A stretch of 43,738 nucleotides of DNA from Chara braunii (GCA_003427395.1 BFEA01000126.1:1384376-1428113); one strand, 5' to 3'. Shown: positions 10,001 to 21,129, numbered from the stretch's first letter. Translations and numbers: made by a program. The notes: a model not told the origin generated them from the sequence alone.

Positions 10001-13000
10001 GGAAGGGTGCAAGTTCGAAAAGTATGTCATTCTACTAACATTACTATTCGGGTATCCGCCCCTACCTATTATCTCAAGACTAACCTTGATTTTTATATGC
10101 AAGTTACTCCTTTACTTAAGAAACTATGATCTAGCCTAGTAGGTACAAATCAAAGAATCGAACATTTGCAACTGTTGGGCTTAGCTCATTTTTAGTATAA
10201 ATTAAGTCCAACTGTTTTGCCATTCCTAGGATCCTGGTTCGAACCCTGCCATTGCTAATATTAAATTAGTACGAGTCACTTATTATATTGTTTATCAGGC
10301 CTAACAACCACAAACTTTTATGGTCGTATTGCTGACTTGGAGGTTTATATTAATTTTAACCCATACCCGGTATGCCACAAATCGAATTGCTATCTCTTAA
10401 ATTCACGTGTTCATCTATCAGCTTGTTTGACTTGGCAACCATATCTTCTAATTGCCTCGGCCATGTGGTCAGGGCCTATATGAACTTTAAGCCGCAACAG
10501 GGCAGTAGGCTCTTCGAGATGGTAACATTCAAGTTCATACACATGTATCGTTACCCTTGTTTCGGTTGAATTGCTTATTGCAACTGGCTCCTCTCCTCGT
10601 CCTTCATGCCCGAGGGGTCTTTAATAATTCATCGTCCTTATTTTATCACGTGTCATGCTTAGGTATGACCGCTCTTTGTTTCTGGCTCCGAGGTATTTTT
10701 GTCATGCTTAGGAAGATCCTGCTCGTGCTCGACTTCAGTTCGACTCCGTGAAATTACTCGAGAGGTGTAAAACAAATGGGAGCTTCACGGCTGGGGAGGG
10801 AAGGTTGCATTCCTCCTCTTCTTCTCCTCCTCCTCCTCCTCCTCGTGGTGTTCTTTTCCCCCTCCTCGCATTGCTTCCCATCTCCCCCCGATGCGTTCCT
10901 CTTTTTCCTCACTAATTTTTTATTATTTCCTGCGGTGTTCCTCGTCTTCCTCCTATTCTTCTTCTTCCTCCTTATGCGTTCTTCCACATCTTCACACAGC
11001 TTCGCCACCTTTTTTCCTTCTCATTTCCCTTTATGTGCCTAATCGTAATCATGGCTAGGATATAAAATGCAATTGTAATAGACATAATACTACTAATAAT
11101 AATAACTACGATAATAATAACAATAACAATAATAATAATTAGTGATAATCAATGTATACAAACTATCTTTCTGGTCCGCTACAAGTGCTTTTGTCGATGG
11201 GAGGTTCATGTTTTAGGAAAACACTCTCATTTTCTTTGCTCACCTACTCGCTCCATTTCTCACCTTCTATTTGCATTTCCGCTCATTCACCGTCTTCTTC
11301 CCAACTTTGCGCTTTCTTCCCCCAAGGCTCATCCTCGTTTTTTTTTTTCTTTCCCTTCTCTCTTCTTCACCTCTCTCCCTTTTTTTACTATTTTCCACCA
11401 CTTCTACGTCCTTTCCAAGAGGGTAATAATGATAAATACTAGTAATAAAGCCAAAAACAAAAAACGAATAAAATAAAAACAAACAATATTAAAACTAATA
11501 TACACTAACCATCTTTCCGACCAGGTACATTCATGGGCAGAAGGGAGAAAACAACTATGATGTCCCTATAAGAAAACCGCCCGATAAAGATGTCCAATAC
11601 GAACGGAGAGGATGGTCTCGATGAACTCTTTTCCTCCATGACCTCAACAGGTAGCGAGGCACGACTCTATCTTTTCCTCTCCTTCCATTTTCCACTCCCG
11701 TTGTCCTCTCCTATCTCCCTGGCGACAAACCTTTCCTACTTTACCGCCCTTCATCTCCATTCTCTTCTCACGAACGTCTCTCACTGTTCTTCCTGTTGCA
11801 TGTTCCTTTTTCTATACTCGTTCATTTTTTTCCCACCGCACGAAGGTGGGCGAGCAATTGGTGATATCGGGTTCGAGTTGTGGAGGTAAGCCAACCTTCC
11901 TTTTAAATATTATATCGGTCGGGAACACCTGCCTAATCCAACCATACAACTAAGTGCAGGAAAATAATTCAAAAAGGGTTTCTCTTTGTTAGTTGCTAGC
12001 GATTATGATGGTCTCCTTCTCCCTAATGCATTCTCCATTTCATACGACATTTTTTCCTCTTATGCGCGGGCTCACCATCTCCGCCCGCGTGTTCCTCTTT
12101 CTTCCTCTTACATGCGTTACCTCTTCTTTCTCATAATTCACTGCTTCCCTTCTTTGCGCCCACGCCTTCACTGCACGCGCCCCTCCTTGGCGTGCACCTT
12201 TCCTTTCCTGCCCTCACGGTTTCTCTCATCCCCGCTATTTCTATCCGTTTCTCACTGCAATCTCCTCCTCTCCGTGCTTGATCCTCGTCTTCCAACGCGT
12301 GTAGTTCTCCTTTCCTCCTCACACACATGTTTCCCATCATTCTCCTCCTCCTCCTCCTTTCCTTTTTAACCTTCACCTTCTCCCTTTCTTTACTCTCATT
12401 CGTCGTGTCTACGTTGTTGTTTGTTGTTGTTGTTGTTGTTGTCGTTGTTTTTAATGAGATAGTCAAAAAGTCAAAATGATTAAATGAATAAAAAATAAAT
12501 ATGTTACATCAAAACCAATGTATACTTACCGTTTTCCAGGCCAGGTATTCAAGGAAATAGGGATAAAATACCACAACGACAAGGAGCTATAATAAATTTT
12601 TAAATACAATTTTGCTGACTCATTATCCTCCTGCTTCTGACATTCCATGTCGCAGGTAAATCGAGGTAAGTAATTTTTCCTTCGATTGCCATCCCCTTCT
12701 TCTTTCTTTCCTTTTGCTTTTTCTTTTTCTTCCTCATGCTACGTGTTTCCAATCTCCTCTGCCCACACGTTCTTTGTGTCTTTCACACCTCTTTCCTTTC
12801 TACCGTGTGTCTCGATCTCCTCCTACCGCACAAGCACTCTCTTTTTCCTATACGTGCACTCTCGTGTCTTCTGTTAGTCGTTATATCCTATGCACACGTC
12901 TTCCTCATTTAGTCGGCCTCACGTTACTGCTTGTGCCCGCTCGCTAGTTACCTTTGTTCACCTGCTTGTGCTCCTTTACTGCACACTCTCTTTGCTTGTG

Positions 13001-13436
13001 CTCATGCCCTTCTCCTTTTCTGCGACCTCCCCTCTTCCGCGCTAATTGCCATCTCCTCTCACGTGTCCCCCCCATTCTTCCATTCGCACACTCTCTTTCA
13101 ACTCGCACTTACTCCTCCGCGCAATCCCTTGCCACTTGCACTACTCCTTCACTTCTCCTCCTCACGATGGCGCTCCTCTGTGCTTGCTTAGTTTGTGCCC
13201 ACGCCTCCGCTCTGACTCGTGCTCACCTCCCGTAAGTGCCATGCAGGGTCCATCGGCCACGTTCGGAGCTTCCTTATCGCCGCAAATGGTAAGTGTTTTT
13301 CCCTGTGAGAGAATCTACAACGATGGCGGTAGGTGTACACAATGGACCCAGTGATGCCACGTGGGCATCAATCGGGTTAGGAGAGAGCACACGACAGGTC
13401 CACCTCACAGGTGCATTTATTTTTCATTTTTCTTTT
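7091..13436 (+). repeat. Pyrimidine-rich, gene-free tract with A-rich interruptions
   Basis: For over 6 kb the plus strand alternates long C/T-rich blocks (for example 8380-8460, 9560-9720, 10800-11040, 11220-11410, 12030-12370, 12690-13200) with short A-rich blocks (for example 8040-8140, 9050-9080, 9850-9910, 11095-11140, 11450-11490, 12470-12510). A TATAC(A/T)-containing segment leading into CAGGTA(C/T) with ATTCA recurs near 11500 and 12520, and more weakly near 11150, which suggests old, diverged duplications. Open frames are Ser/Leu/Phe/Pro-rich and overlap in several frames, so I call no gene. Confidence 0.5.
10177..10262 (+). mobile_element. tRNA-derived SINE-like fragment
   Basis: An A-box-like GGCTTAGCTCA at about 10179 and a perfect B box GGTTCGAACCC at 10236-10246 lie about 50 bp apart, as in an RNA polymerase III internal promoter. 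The intervening sequence does not fold as a cloverleaf by eye, so it is not called as a tRNA gene. Confidence 0.45.
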
Positions 13437-13438
13437 TN

Positions 13439-13496
<58 letters not shown>
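13437..13496 (+). repeat. (TC)n microsatellite with an undetermined base
   Basis: A nearly pure CT repeat about 56 bp long. The undetermined base at 13438 sits at its edge, so the repeat length is probably not reliable. Confidence 0.9.
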
Positions 13497-13501
<5 letters not shown>

Positions 13502-14401
13502 CCCCTTTAGCCTAGTTCTTTTGTCTCATTGGGCCAGGCTCGGAATTCACAACCCTAAGACTGTGGTATGGTGGGTTCGAGCATCTGTGTTTGTGGTACA
13601 AAGGCTGCTTTAAAAGGGAACACATCACCCCCCTCCTCCCCTTTAGTTGTGTTTTTCTTTTTGTTTCATAGCTCAATGCATGCGTTCCCGCAGAAGGGGC
13701 CTCGACCCACTAGCCAACTATATTACAATGTGTGACATCCTTTTTCGTTGTTTGTTGATGTTAAAAATTATTTTATAAAATCGAAAAAGAAAATCATTGC
13801 CTTTTTTTTTCCATTTATTTTTGGCGCAAAGCTACCACGGTTTCCCTGTTTTCTGGGCAGCCAGCAATCCTAATGTACAAAATACCTGAATGGAGATGTG
13901 TCAGACCACAATTTTCACCACAATTTTCATTTCTCTTATGCCATTCCATGACAAACAAAGGAGCCCGCAAAGTCTTGAAAATGCCCCCCCAACGTTAGTC
14001 TTGTTTTATAGACGACACTACAATTTTCTCATATTTTTGCTCATGACTTTAATCTTTTCCCTCGAACGCCCCGGAACGAGATTGGCTGGCAGTGCGTCTT
14101 TTGTCAGTTCACGGATGGCAAAACCTATGAGTGCCGACTTTGAGGTGCATCTACAGTGATTATGTGTCACAACGGACCACACGTGATCGAAAACCTCACA
14201 CCTTGGTAATAAACTTGGCTAGTGGGTCAAGGCCCTAGGCAGAGAAACAGTTGGGTGTCCGCCACAAGCGAACGAAAAAAGGGAAGAAAAAAAAAAAAAC
14301 CTGTAGCGGGTGTCAGTGCATTACTGACCGTTGCACCCCGCATACAGCCTCGTTGCACTATTGACCATTGCATTCCACATACGGCCTCACTGAACCACTG
14401 A
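13497..14401. other. Intergenic DNA, nothing recognised
   Basis: A GGGTTCGAGC motif at about 13575 resembles a Pol III B box, but no convincing A box accompanies it. No gene was found. Confidence 0.4.
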
Positions 14402-15172
14402 CCACATGTACAACAGACAAAAAAATATGGGGTTGTATCTACACATGTTCGAGCGGAAGATTCATTCTTATTTTGCACATTTGGTGAGGAGTGGAGCACG
14501 ACCTATAGTTTTCTTGGCCACTCAGTATGTGGCTTGCTGCAATGCTCACGATATGTGCAAACTGAAAATGAGGCTTAGACCCCATTGGTTAGCGGTATCT
14601 GGCCGCCAGCCTTTGGAAGAGATGTTTTGCGACCCCACTGTTGGCGGCTAACACAAACACTTTTGTTTCCACTCTGCCTACTTCCGCTTTTATAGCGCAC
14701 CAACCAATCCGCGTGCCTCCTTTCCGCACGAGATGGCTGGTATGCTGGCCAACGTCTAGAGTCCGCCAGCATACCAGCCATCCTATGAGGAAAGGAGGCA
14801 CGGGGATTGGTTGGTGTGCTGAAAAAGTGGAGGCTTCCTGATCAGGTAACAAAAACCTTGGGAAGTGCCAAAAATTGTTATGGCAATGGAGTCCCATTAT
14901 GCTTGCTCATTCTCGTCGGCCACTATTTGTGCTGGCGGATGCTTTCCTGACCGCCAGCCAGTGGGGTCCCTCCCTGAATCTCCCCCTCGAATGTGGAAGG
15001 ATACACCCTCGTATTTTTTATGTCTTTTGTGTTTGTGGCAAGCAGCGGGTCGGAGGCCCCGTATCTACGACCACTCTCCACTGCTCAGGATATGTGCAAA
15101 CATAATAAATCTTTGCCTCGAACATGGGAAGATACACCCCCATATTTTCAATGTATTTTGTGCATGTAGCCC
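14402..15172. mobile_element. Large foldback element
   Basis: Two long arms are imperfect reverse complements. Outer arm 14402-14560 (with ATATGGGGTTGTATC, ATGTTCGAG, TTTGCACAT) pairs with 15010-15172. The middle part, with GACCCCATTGG at 14578, pairs with CAGTGGGGTC at about 14961. The inner arm, with CACCAACCAATCC then TGCCTCCTTTCC and GATGGCTGGTATGCTGG, pairs across a short centre near 14755-14775. Part of the right arm is also duplicated in tandem. Related arm sequence recurs near 17750 and 20930, so this is a dispersed family. No protein is encoded. Confidence 0.6.
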
Positions 15173-16639
15173 CATATTTGCGGCCGCCTACCTTCACGGA
15201 CAGGTGGAACCCTCTGTCAGACGTGGATGATTTTTTTTTCCCTATTTCGTTTTTTGTTTATTTTTTGTCGAAGTTCTGTATTCAACCGTCCTCATGTACC
15301 AATTTGTGCAGATTATATATTGGAACCTCCTCCTGTGTGGCATCTTTTTGGTGTCGTTCGTTTGTGGATGTCCCGATGGGAGTCACAAAATACAGGCTTG
15401 GACACCGAGGTATGTAAAAAAACAAAGTTAGGTTTGGGGGCAGCGCGCCCGACACATGGCAATGGCTTTCAACTTGCCACGTTGTCGGACCAAATACCCT
15501 TACAAGTTTGTAGTCGACAGAGCGACGACATCGACTACCGATACGGGGCCGGTCTCAAATTCAAGGAGCATGCGTTTTTCACACGACACTTTGAAACGAT
15601 TTCCTCGACCATTGAGGTCGGGGCAAATCGGTGAGAAAATTTCGTTAAGTATGTGAGCGAGTTATCGTGGCACGCGCTCGGATGGTTAGAAGCAGTAGTA
15701 ATGTCCTTCGACCGAAGAGGTTGAGGAGTTGATTGGATTAGTATTATGTCAGGAAGATCTATGGCGCACGCTGAGACTTGATCGTCAGTACATTAGTCAG
15801 GATAAATTAATATACACCCCGACCATACGGCCGAAGTGATTATTAGAGTGTGATCGTCAGCACCCGGATTGCTAGCACTTGCTCGAGCGGTGTGCCTCAT
15901 ACATTACTCGTATGCCGCAAGCTAGGTTAAGCCTCTCGCTCAGCCTTCCATGTAAAGGGAGGCGTTTGCCTCTTAGACGACGACTTCCTGACCGCATGGC
16001 TACCCAAGCAACCGATATTTTTTCCCTTTCGGAAAGAAATGCCATACACTCGGGCTACTCGGACTAGTACTCGCCTATCTACGACTACCGGGTCTCTAAA
16101 AATGCTAACTTTTGTCTTCTGCTCAGCAGTCGGTTCCCTACATGTCTACCACTACTTGGCGTGGTGCCAACCTACCTGCTACTTGAGTGTTTTCCGCAGC
16201 TCTTAAGTGTCATGGGCCTCTTTCCCCGCCACTTGAATGTTTTCCCCGCCGCAACCCTCAATGTCACGGCTACAGGTAAGTACCGACCTTCGAGCTTTCC
16301 GATCAAACAAGTGTTTTGTGTGTCACACACACACTCAAACTGTCAAACACTTAGACAGGCCCACAGACCAGAAAGCACGAACACGGACAAACTGCGGGTA
16401 ACGCACATACTAAAGACGACAAACACGCAGACCAGCAAGCATGCGCACATATGGGCTTAGAATTGGGCTCGACCTACTATGCGAACTGGGCCCCCACTAC
16501 TCTATATGTACCTGAGCAACTCCTTTTTTAATTGAATTAGGAGTTAGTTTAGTAGGTTTGGGTGTAAATTGTTAAGCAATAGACTCAGGGATCGAATCTG
16601 CCTAACCCTAAGTTAGCTTCTTTCGACAAGGAACTCTAC
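15173..16639. other. Intergenic DNA, nothing recognised
   Basis: Short frames up to 135 codons exist but have no family resemblance. A half-palindrome CCAAATACCCTTACAA near 15490 matches palindromes at 16740 and 34303-34364. A short motif with ACTTGA(A/G)TGTTTTCC repeats two to three times near 16180-16240. Confidence 0.4.
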
Positions 16640-16735
16640 TTTTGTTTCACCCGGTTTCGGTCTGCCGGGACTTGAACCCGTGACCTCCATGTTCGGGGTT
16701 AGTTAGAGGTTAGTTGAGCCTAGGTCCCGGTGTCG
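16640..16735 (-). mobile_element. tRNA-derived SINE-like element, minus strand
   Basis: On the minus strand an A-box-like TAGGCTCAAC (16722-16713) is followed by a strong B box GGGTTCAAGTCCC (16679-16667) at tRNA-like spacing, then a non-tRNA body. Confidence 0.5.
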
Positions 16736-16768
16736 GGGCAAATACCCTGACAAGGGTATTTGTCGGGG
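16736..16768. repeat. Short palindrome of a dispersed family
   Basis: CAAATACCCT, GACA, AGGGTATTTG forms a hairpin. The same palindrome type occurs twice in tandem at 34303-34364. Confidence 0.6.
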
Positions 16769-16820
16769 ATTTTAATTGTCATTTGTCATCTCCTCGATAC
16801 TGAGCATTTGAACTCTGGCC

Positions 16821-16851
<31 letters not shown>

Positions 16852-16967
16852 TTGTGGCTTGGGGTTAGTTGGAGTTAGAGGTCTGAAGTTGGGGGAGGGG
16901 TGATTCTTGTGCTAGGAAGGAAAATGCACTGTGGCTGGGGAGAAGGAGCGGAGAATACCCTTGGGAG

Positions 16968-17259
16968 CTAGGCTACCAGCCGGGCCGCTCGGGTCACCCT
17001 ATTTTCCCGGGCCGCCCGACCGTGCAAGGACCAAGGAAGGTCCCAGCCAAAAAGAAAATAAAAAAAAATCCAAAATCTCCGAACAAAAACTATGTTATGC
17101 AGAAATATAAACTGAACAACTTTTGCCACAGGGTCACACCGAAATTCTTTACCAAATTTACAATAAAATTTTAAATTAAAAAATATATATATTTTTTATT
17201 CTTTTTATTTCTTTTTTGCCCGGTCGGGCAAGTGGACCCGGGCCACTCTGGTAGCCTAG
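16968..17259 (+). mobile_element. 292-bp hAT-like MITE with perfect target duplication
   Basis: The ends CTAGGCTACCAG and CTGGTAGCCTAG are exact inverted repeats. The flanks CTTGGGAG (16960-16967 and 17260-17267) are an exact 8-bp target duplication. GC-rich subterminal segments with CCGGGCCGC and CCCGACCG surround an AT-rich middle. Part of the middle (ATGTTATGCAGAAATA ... TCTTTACCAAATTTA) resembles the larger hAT-like elements at 226-5667, which suggests shared ancestry and perhaps the same transposase. Non-coding. Confidence 0.85.
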
Positions 17260-17384
17260 CTTGGGAGTGATTGGCTGTCTTTTTTTTTTGCCAACAATAT
17301 GTGGGTCTAGGGGCATGTGGTTTATATTTATAATTTAATTAGAATTCATGTCCTTGACATGCTTTCACGCTGTACAAGAGTCCC

Positions 17385-17576
17385 AGATCTCTGTCCTCGT
17401 CCCACCCGTCCCCCAACTCCCAGGTCCCAGTCCCGAGTCCTAGGTCCCCCAAGTCCCAGGTCCGAGTCTCGAGTCCCAGGTTCTAATCCCGAATCCCATT
17501 TCGTGTTCTATTTGTGGTTTCAGCCACTTGTACTATGTGCACGTCCCGAGTCCCATGTCCCAGTCCCGAGTCCCAG
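17385..17576 (+). repeat. GTCCCGAGTCCCAG minisatellite
   Basis: Degenerate copies of a roughly 13-bp unit (GTCCCGAGTCCCA and variants) fill 17385-17500 and 17540-17576, split by a short unrelated stretch. Confidence 0.7.
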
Positions 17577-17577
17577 T

Positions 17578-17578
<1 letters not shown>

Positions 17579-17610
<32 letters not shown>
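17579..17610 (+). repeat. Poly-T tract
   Basis: About 32 consecutive T residues. It could be the tail of a retroposed sequence on the minus strand, but no body was identified. Confidence 0.8.
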
Positions 17611-17614
<4 letters not shown>

Positions 17615-17639
17615 CTGTCGTTTTCGTACAACTACAGTA

Positions 17640-18060
17640 GGACGCGCATGCGGGTTTGACGTACATGGTCAGCCGGCCTCTGCGTTGGCGCGCCGAGTTG
17701 GGGCATCGCCACACAACTCTCGAAATGTGCACACAATGAGAGTGAACTTCCTGCTAGAACATGGCCAGATGCGCCCGCGTTATTTTTGTCTTTTCACATT
17801 CCTCTCGCGGTGTGGTGTGGTGTGGTGTGGCGACGCCCTTTTATTTTCGACCCTCGCGATGCTACACAACACTGCACATGCATTTGGACGATGTCGTGCA
17901 TTCGGGGACGAGTGCAACATTCTGAATGTACCCGTCACAGAATCCGTCCAAATGCACATATACTGTGTCGCCGATTCACATGCCGCAATGTGGAGGGAAA
18001 GGGTGGGGACGCTACCCGCTTTATTATTATTATTTTTTTTGAGCTACCCGCCTTTTTCCC
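17640..18060. repeat. Foldback-family arm with an internal inverted repeat
   Basis: CTAGAACATGGCCAGATGCGCCCGCG with following T-rich DNA (17754 on) resembles the arms of the 14402-15172 foldback. GGTGTGGTGTGG is a short tandem run near 17810. TGCATTTGGACG (about 17880) and CGTCCAAATGCA (about 17946) are exact inverted repeats. Confidence 0.45.
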
Positions 18061-18108
18061 ATGTGCATTCCCAACGTTTCATCGATCGAACCAACAACAA
18101 CAACACCA

Positions 18109-18200
18109 ACTGGCCTTGCTCGGTTGGTTACACCCTTGCGCTGTTGAAATACAGACCTGAGTTCGAACTCCAGAAGAGTGAAGTACTACAAAATTTCTGA
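18109..18200 (+). mobile_element. tRNA-derived SINE (single head)
   Basis: The A box region GGCCTTGCTCGGTTGGTTA (18112-18130) and B box GAGTTCGAACTCC (18159-18171) have tRNA spacing. The 3' body ends TTTCTGAATTACC, matching the body near 36085-36105 that follows the SINE with repeated heads. Both belong to one family. Confidence 0.65.
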
Positions 18201-18267
18201 ATTACCTGGGGCTGCTCAGTCAATTCTGAATTACCTGCGGCTGCTCAGTCAATTCTGAATTACCTGG
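18195..18267 (+). repeat. 33-bp tandem repeat at the SINE 3' end
   Basis: TTCTGAATTACCTG plus GGCTGCTCAGTCAA is repeated about 2.5 times. It extends the SINE 3' end. Confidence 0.7.
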
Positions 18268-18271
18268 AGCC

Positions 18272-18372
18272 GGGGCTAGGTCCCCACTTGCACGAATTAA
18301 GAGATACTGACCGCAGATCGCAAAGATCAACGGCCGAAATCTCCTAATTTGCCCAAGCGGGACCTTGCCCTG
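18272..18372. mobile_element. Palindromic ~100-bp element, copy 1
   Basis: Inverted ends GGTCCCCACTTGCACGAATTA and AATTTGCCCAAGCGGGACC enclose a partly palindromic centre (TACTGACCGCAGAT, ATCAACGGCC). Similar copies lie at 19103, 19507 and 20452. Non-coding. Confidence 0.7.
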
Positions 18373-18458
18373 GGTCACAGTTCCCACGATGAAAGGGCGC
18401 TATAAAATGAATGAAAATCAATACCAACCTCTTGCTACAACGCATCCAAATGGCCACT

Positions 18459-18810
18459 CCACCCCCCCTCTTCCCCGCACACAACGCGCCCACATCATGA
18501 CCGTATCGGACCCGAAAGATGATCCACATTCATAATCAAAATACGGACATACGATACACATACATCGTAATCAGTAAAAGTGCGTTACAGCGACCTCTCC
18601 GAATTGGGGTGACGCCGGAAGTGGCGCACGAGCGCGGAGACTGTCTCCGATCGCTCTTTGGCAGTCCGCGAACTCCGGTACCGAAAAAAAAGCGATCAGT
18701 CAGTGGCGCCCGATCACAAGAACCTCATTTTGGCTGCACCGCACCGGAAAGATGGCTTGTATACACACGCATTATCAGTGTGCATTGTGTTCGGGGGAAG
18801 ACGGGTGGGG
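18459..18810. mobile_element. MITE-like element with GTCTTCCCCCGAACACAA-type inverted ends
   Basis: The left end CCCCCCCTCTTCCCCGCACACAACGC and the right end, whose reverse complement is CCCCACCCGTCTTCCCCCGAAC then ACAATGC, are imperfect inverted repeats about 30 bp long, 350 bp apart. The ends resemble the palindrome arms at 20238-20346 and 21194-21300. No clear target duplication was found. Confidence 0.45.
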
Positions 18811-19102
18811 ATGATATAATAGCAAGTAGGGTTTCAGATATATATTATATACTAAAGGTCCGGTGATAATGGCGATCGCCGGCCTGAAAGGCCGTCCTGT
18901 CCAGATTTGACAGGTAATTAGCCTTTAAAAAAAAACAAAAAAAAAAGAAAGATCGCCGGCCTATGGAAGCCGGGATAGGAGGGAGTGCCACAGTTCCTGG
19001 AGGAGCCAAGGCTCCACTGCCTCGAGTTAGGGGCGGCTCGGTTTCGATCTGGAGTATTCTTGTTTCTGTCAGTCTGTACTTCCAGGGGGTTGGTCCCACC
19101 CC

Positions 19103-19202
19103 GGGGGTAGGTCCCACTTGGACGAATTAAGAGATACTGACCGTAGATAGCGAAAATCAACGGCCCAAATCTCCTAATTTGCGCAAGTGGGACCTTGCCC
19201 CC
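19103..19202. mobile_element. Palindromic ~100-bp element, copy 2
   Basis: It has ends GGTAGGTCCCACTTGGACG and GCGCAAGTGGGACCTTGCC, and its middle is near-identical to copy 1. Confidence 0.7.
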
Positions 19203-19506
19203 TTACGCGAAACTGGGTAATGCTCCCAGCCATCCGGGTAGACTGTGAGGACCCCGGCCTCAACCGTTTGATCAGAATGTAAGCCTTGGGCCCTGGGCCC
19301 GCGTGTTCTTCGAAAAAAAAATATATATATCGGCCTCGACCTGTCGACCTGTCATCGTCGAACTGACCGGCCCCAAGTAATTCACGAATTTCATTCGTTC
19401 TACTTCGACATCGATTCGAACCTGAGCGCTCAAATTTCGACCCTACTTCTTCATGGTTGGACCTCGCCGCGGGTCTGCAGAGCAGCTCTAATACCCTGGT
19501 ATGACC

Positions 19507-19613
19507 TGGGGCTATGTAGGTCCCACTTGCACGAATCAAGAGATAACAGCCGTAGATGACAAACATCAACGGGGAAGAGCTCTTAATCGGTGCGAGTGGG
19601 ACGTTGGCCCTGG
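19507..19613. mobile_element. Palindromic ~100-bp element, copy 3
   Basis: It has ends GTAGGTCCCACTTGCACGAA and GGTGCGAGTGGGACGTTGGC. The middle is more diverged than in copies 1 and 2. Confidence 0.65.
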
Positions 19614-19763
19614 TTTCGAACTAGGGCCCGGAATTCAGCACCAGCATTTTCGAGACTATGGTGGCGGACCGGAGTGCTTCCTGCCTGCTCCCTTTTGTTT
19701 CACCCGAAAACAACGGTAGGTACGTACGTTCGTTATTCCAGTACTGTACTTAGATAATTTAGC

Positions 19764-20095
19764 GCAACTATAACTTGTTTTAGCGACTCTCATGAAGTTA
19801 ACCCTCTAGATGGGTAAACTACGCGAGAGTCGCAGAAACGAGTTATAATTGCACAACGGGCCAAGAATACGGTTTCGAATCGGAGTTGGGGCAAAAATGT
19901 ATACAACCCGACTTTCAGTCCAGGTACGGTGCCCGAAGTGCACTTGCAAACTGTGTATTTTGCCCCATAGTGCAATAATTATAACTCGTTTTTGTGACTC
20001 TACTGAGGAAGTTACCACTTTCGTTATTGCAATAACTATAACTCGTTTTTGTGACTTTTTTATTAAAAAAAAAAAAAAGTTACCACTTTCCAAAA
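19764..20095. repeat. Inverted and tandem repeat of an ATAACTCGTTTTTGTGACT motif
   Basis: CAACTATAACTTGTTTTAGCGACTCTC (from 19764) is inverted as GAGAGTCGCAGAAACGAGTTATAATTGC ending near 19853. The motif ATAACTCGTTTTTGTGACT with a downstream GTTACCACTTTC recurs in direct orientation near 19980 and 20040. It appears to be nested foldback material without coding content. Confidence 0.55.
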
Positions 20096-20191
20096 ACAGC
20101 TTCAAGCACTGTGCGTTGTATTCGGGCGAACAAAAGCGCGTCTTCAATCCGAACCTTACGGGGGGGGGGGGGGGGCTATAACCCCGCTTTC

Positions 20192-20346
20192 CTTCCAGTG
20201 GAGTTCGAACTCACGTGTCTATTTCAACAGTTCGAGCTACCGTCTTCACCCGAATAGAACGCCCGGTCATTATAGCCGTACCTGGACTGAAAATTGCACC
20301 AGATACGGCTATACTGACCGGGCGTTCTATTCGGGTGAAGACGGTA
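20192..20346 (-). mobile_element. Composite of a shortened SINE head and a 43-bp palindrome
   Basis: Bases 20238-20280 and 20304-20346 are 43-bp inverted arms with one mismatch, separated by a 23-nt loop. Directly adjoining on the left, the minus strand reads GTAGCTCGAACTG ... GAGTTCGAACTCCAC, a tRNA-like SINE head that has lost part of its A-box region. The same order (head then palindrome) occurs at 21130-21300, so the two parts seem to travel together. Confidence 0.6.
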
Positions 20347-20451
20347 GGTAGGCCTGTTGGTGCTAACCCTTTTTTTTATGAAAGGAAGCCATGCGTGGAA
20401 AACAGAAAACTGAGTAATGGCCCCAGGATGGTTAAAATCAGTGATGTTACT

Positions 20452-20556
20452 CCGGGGGCAAGGTCCCACTTGCACGGATTACGAGATCCTGACCGTTGAT
20501 CTGTGCTATCTACGGTCAATCTCTCTTATTCCGTGCAAGTGGGACCTTGGCCCGGG
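20452..20556. mobile_element. Palindromic ~100-bp element, copy 4
   Basis: The arms GCAAGGTCCCACTTGCACGG and CCGTGCAAGTGGGACCTTGG are almost perfect inverted repeats, the cleanest of the four copies. Confidence 0.75.
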
Positions 20557-20879
20557 TTGTTTGTGGAGGATTCCCGGCCTCCCCAATTTCGGTAATGAAT
20601 GATCTCCTCTTTGTAGTTAAAAAAAAAAAAAAACAAAAAAAAAAACAGAAAACTGTGGAGTGTCAGGGCATATACTCACATCAGGCACTCGTAATCGCAG
20701 AACTGCAAAATCAGCGGCCAGATGCAGTCCTAAACCGGGGAGTCGATCTGGTCGCTGATCTGATGGCGCTACTGCGCGCCGATTACAAGGAGGTACCGGT
20801 AGTGTGACTTTTATTGAACTCTCAGACAAGTATAGTTTATCGATGCTGAAATTCATTTCAATTGGGGGATCGTCTCTTT

Positions 20880-21100
20880 GGGCCTCGGTCCACTACTCTC
20901 GAAATTTGCAAAATGAGACAGCATAATGCGCTAGAACACAGAAAAATACATTTTGCCATATTGTTTGTCTTTCGTGCATGTGGAGAGTAGCGGAGCGAGG
21001 CCCTCCTCAACAAACGCGGAGAAATTCTTACATGCAGGGGGCCAAGTCCCAACTAGGTGGCGGTCCGTGGGACTTTCTGTGTGTCATTCATGTGGTTCCA
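20880..21100. repeat. Foldback-family arm fragment
   Basis: CTAGAACACAGAAAAATACA and GTGCATGTGGAGAGTAGCGG resemble the outer arms at 14402-14490 and 15080-15172. A segment with GACTTTCTGTGTGTCATTCA and TGTGGTTCCAAG is tandemly duplicated at about 21071-21137. Confidence 0.4.
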
Positions 21101-21129
21101 AGTGCGACTTTCTGTGTGTCATTCATGTG

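Noticed and set aside
10177-10262. True tRNA gene
   Set aside because: The A and B boxes are present, but no acceptor stem or anticodon arm could be folded.
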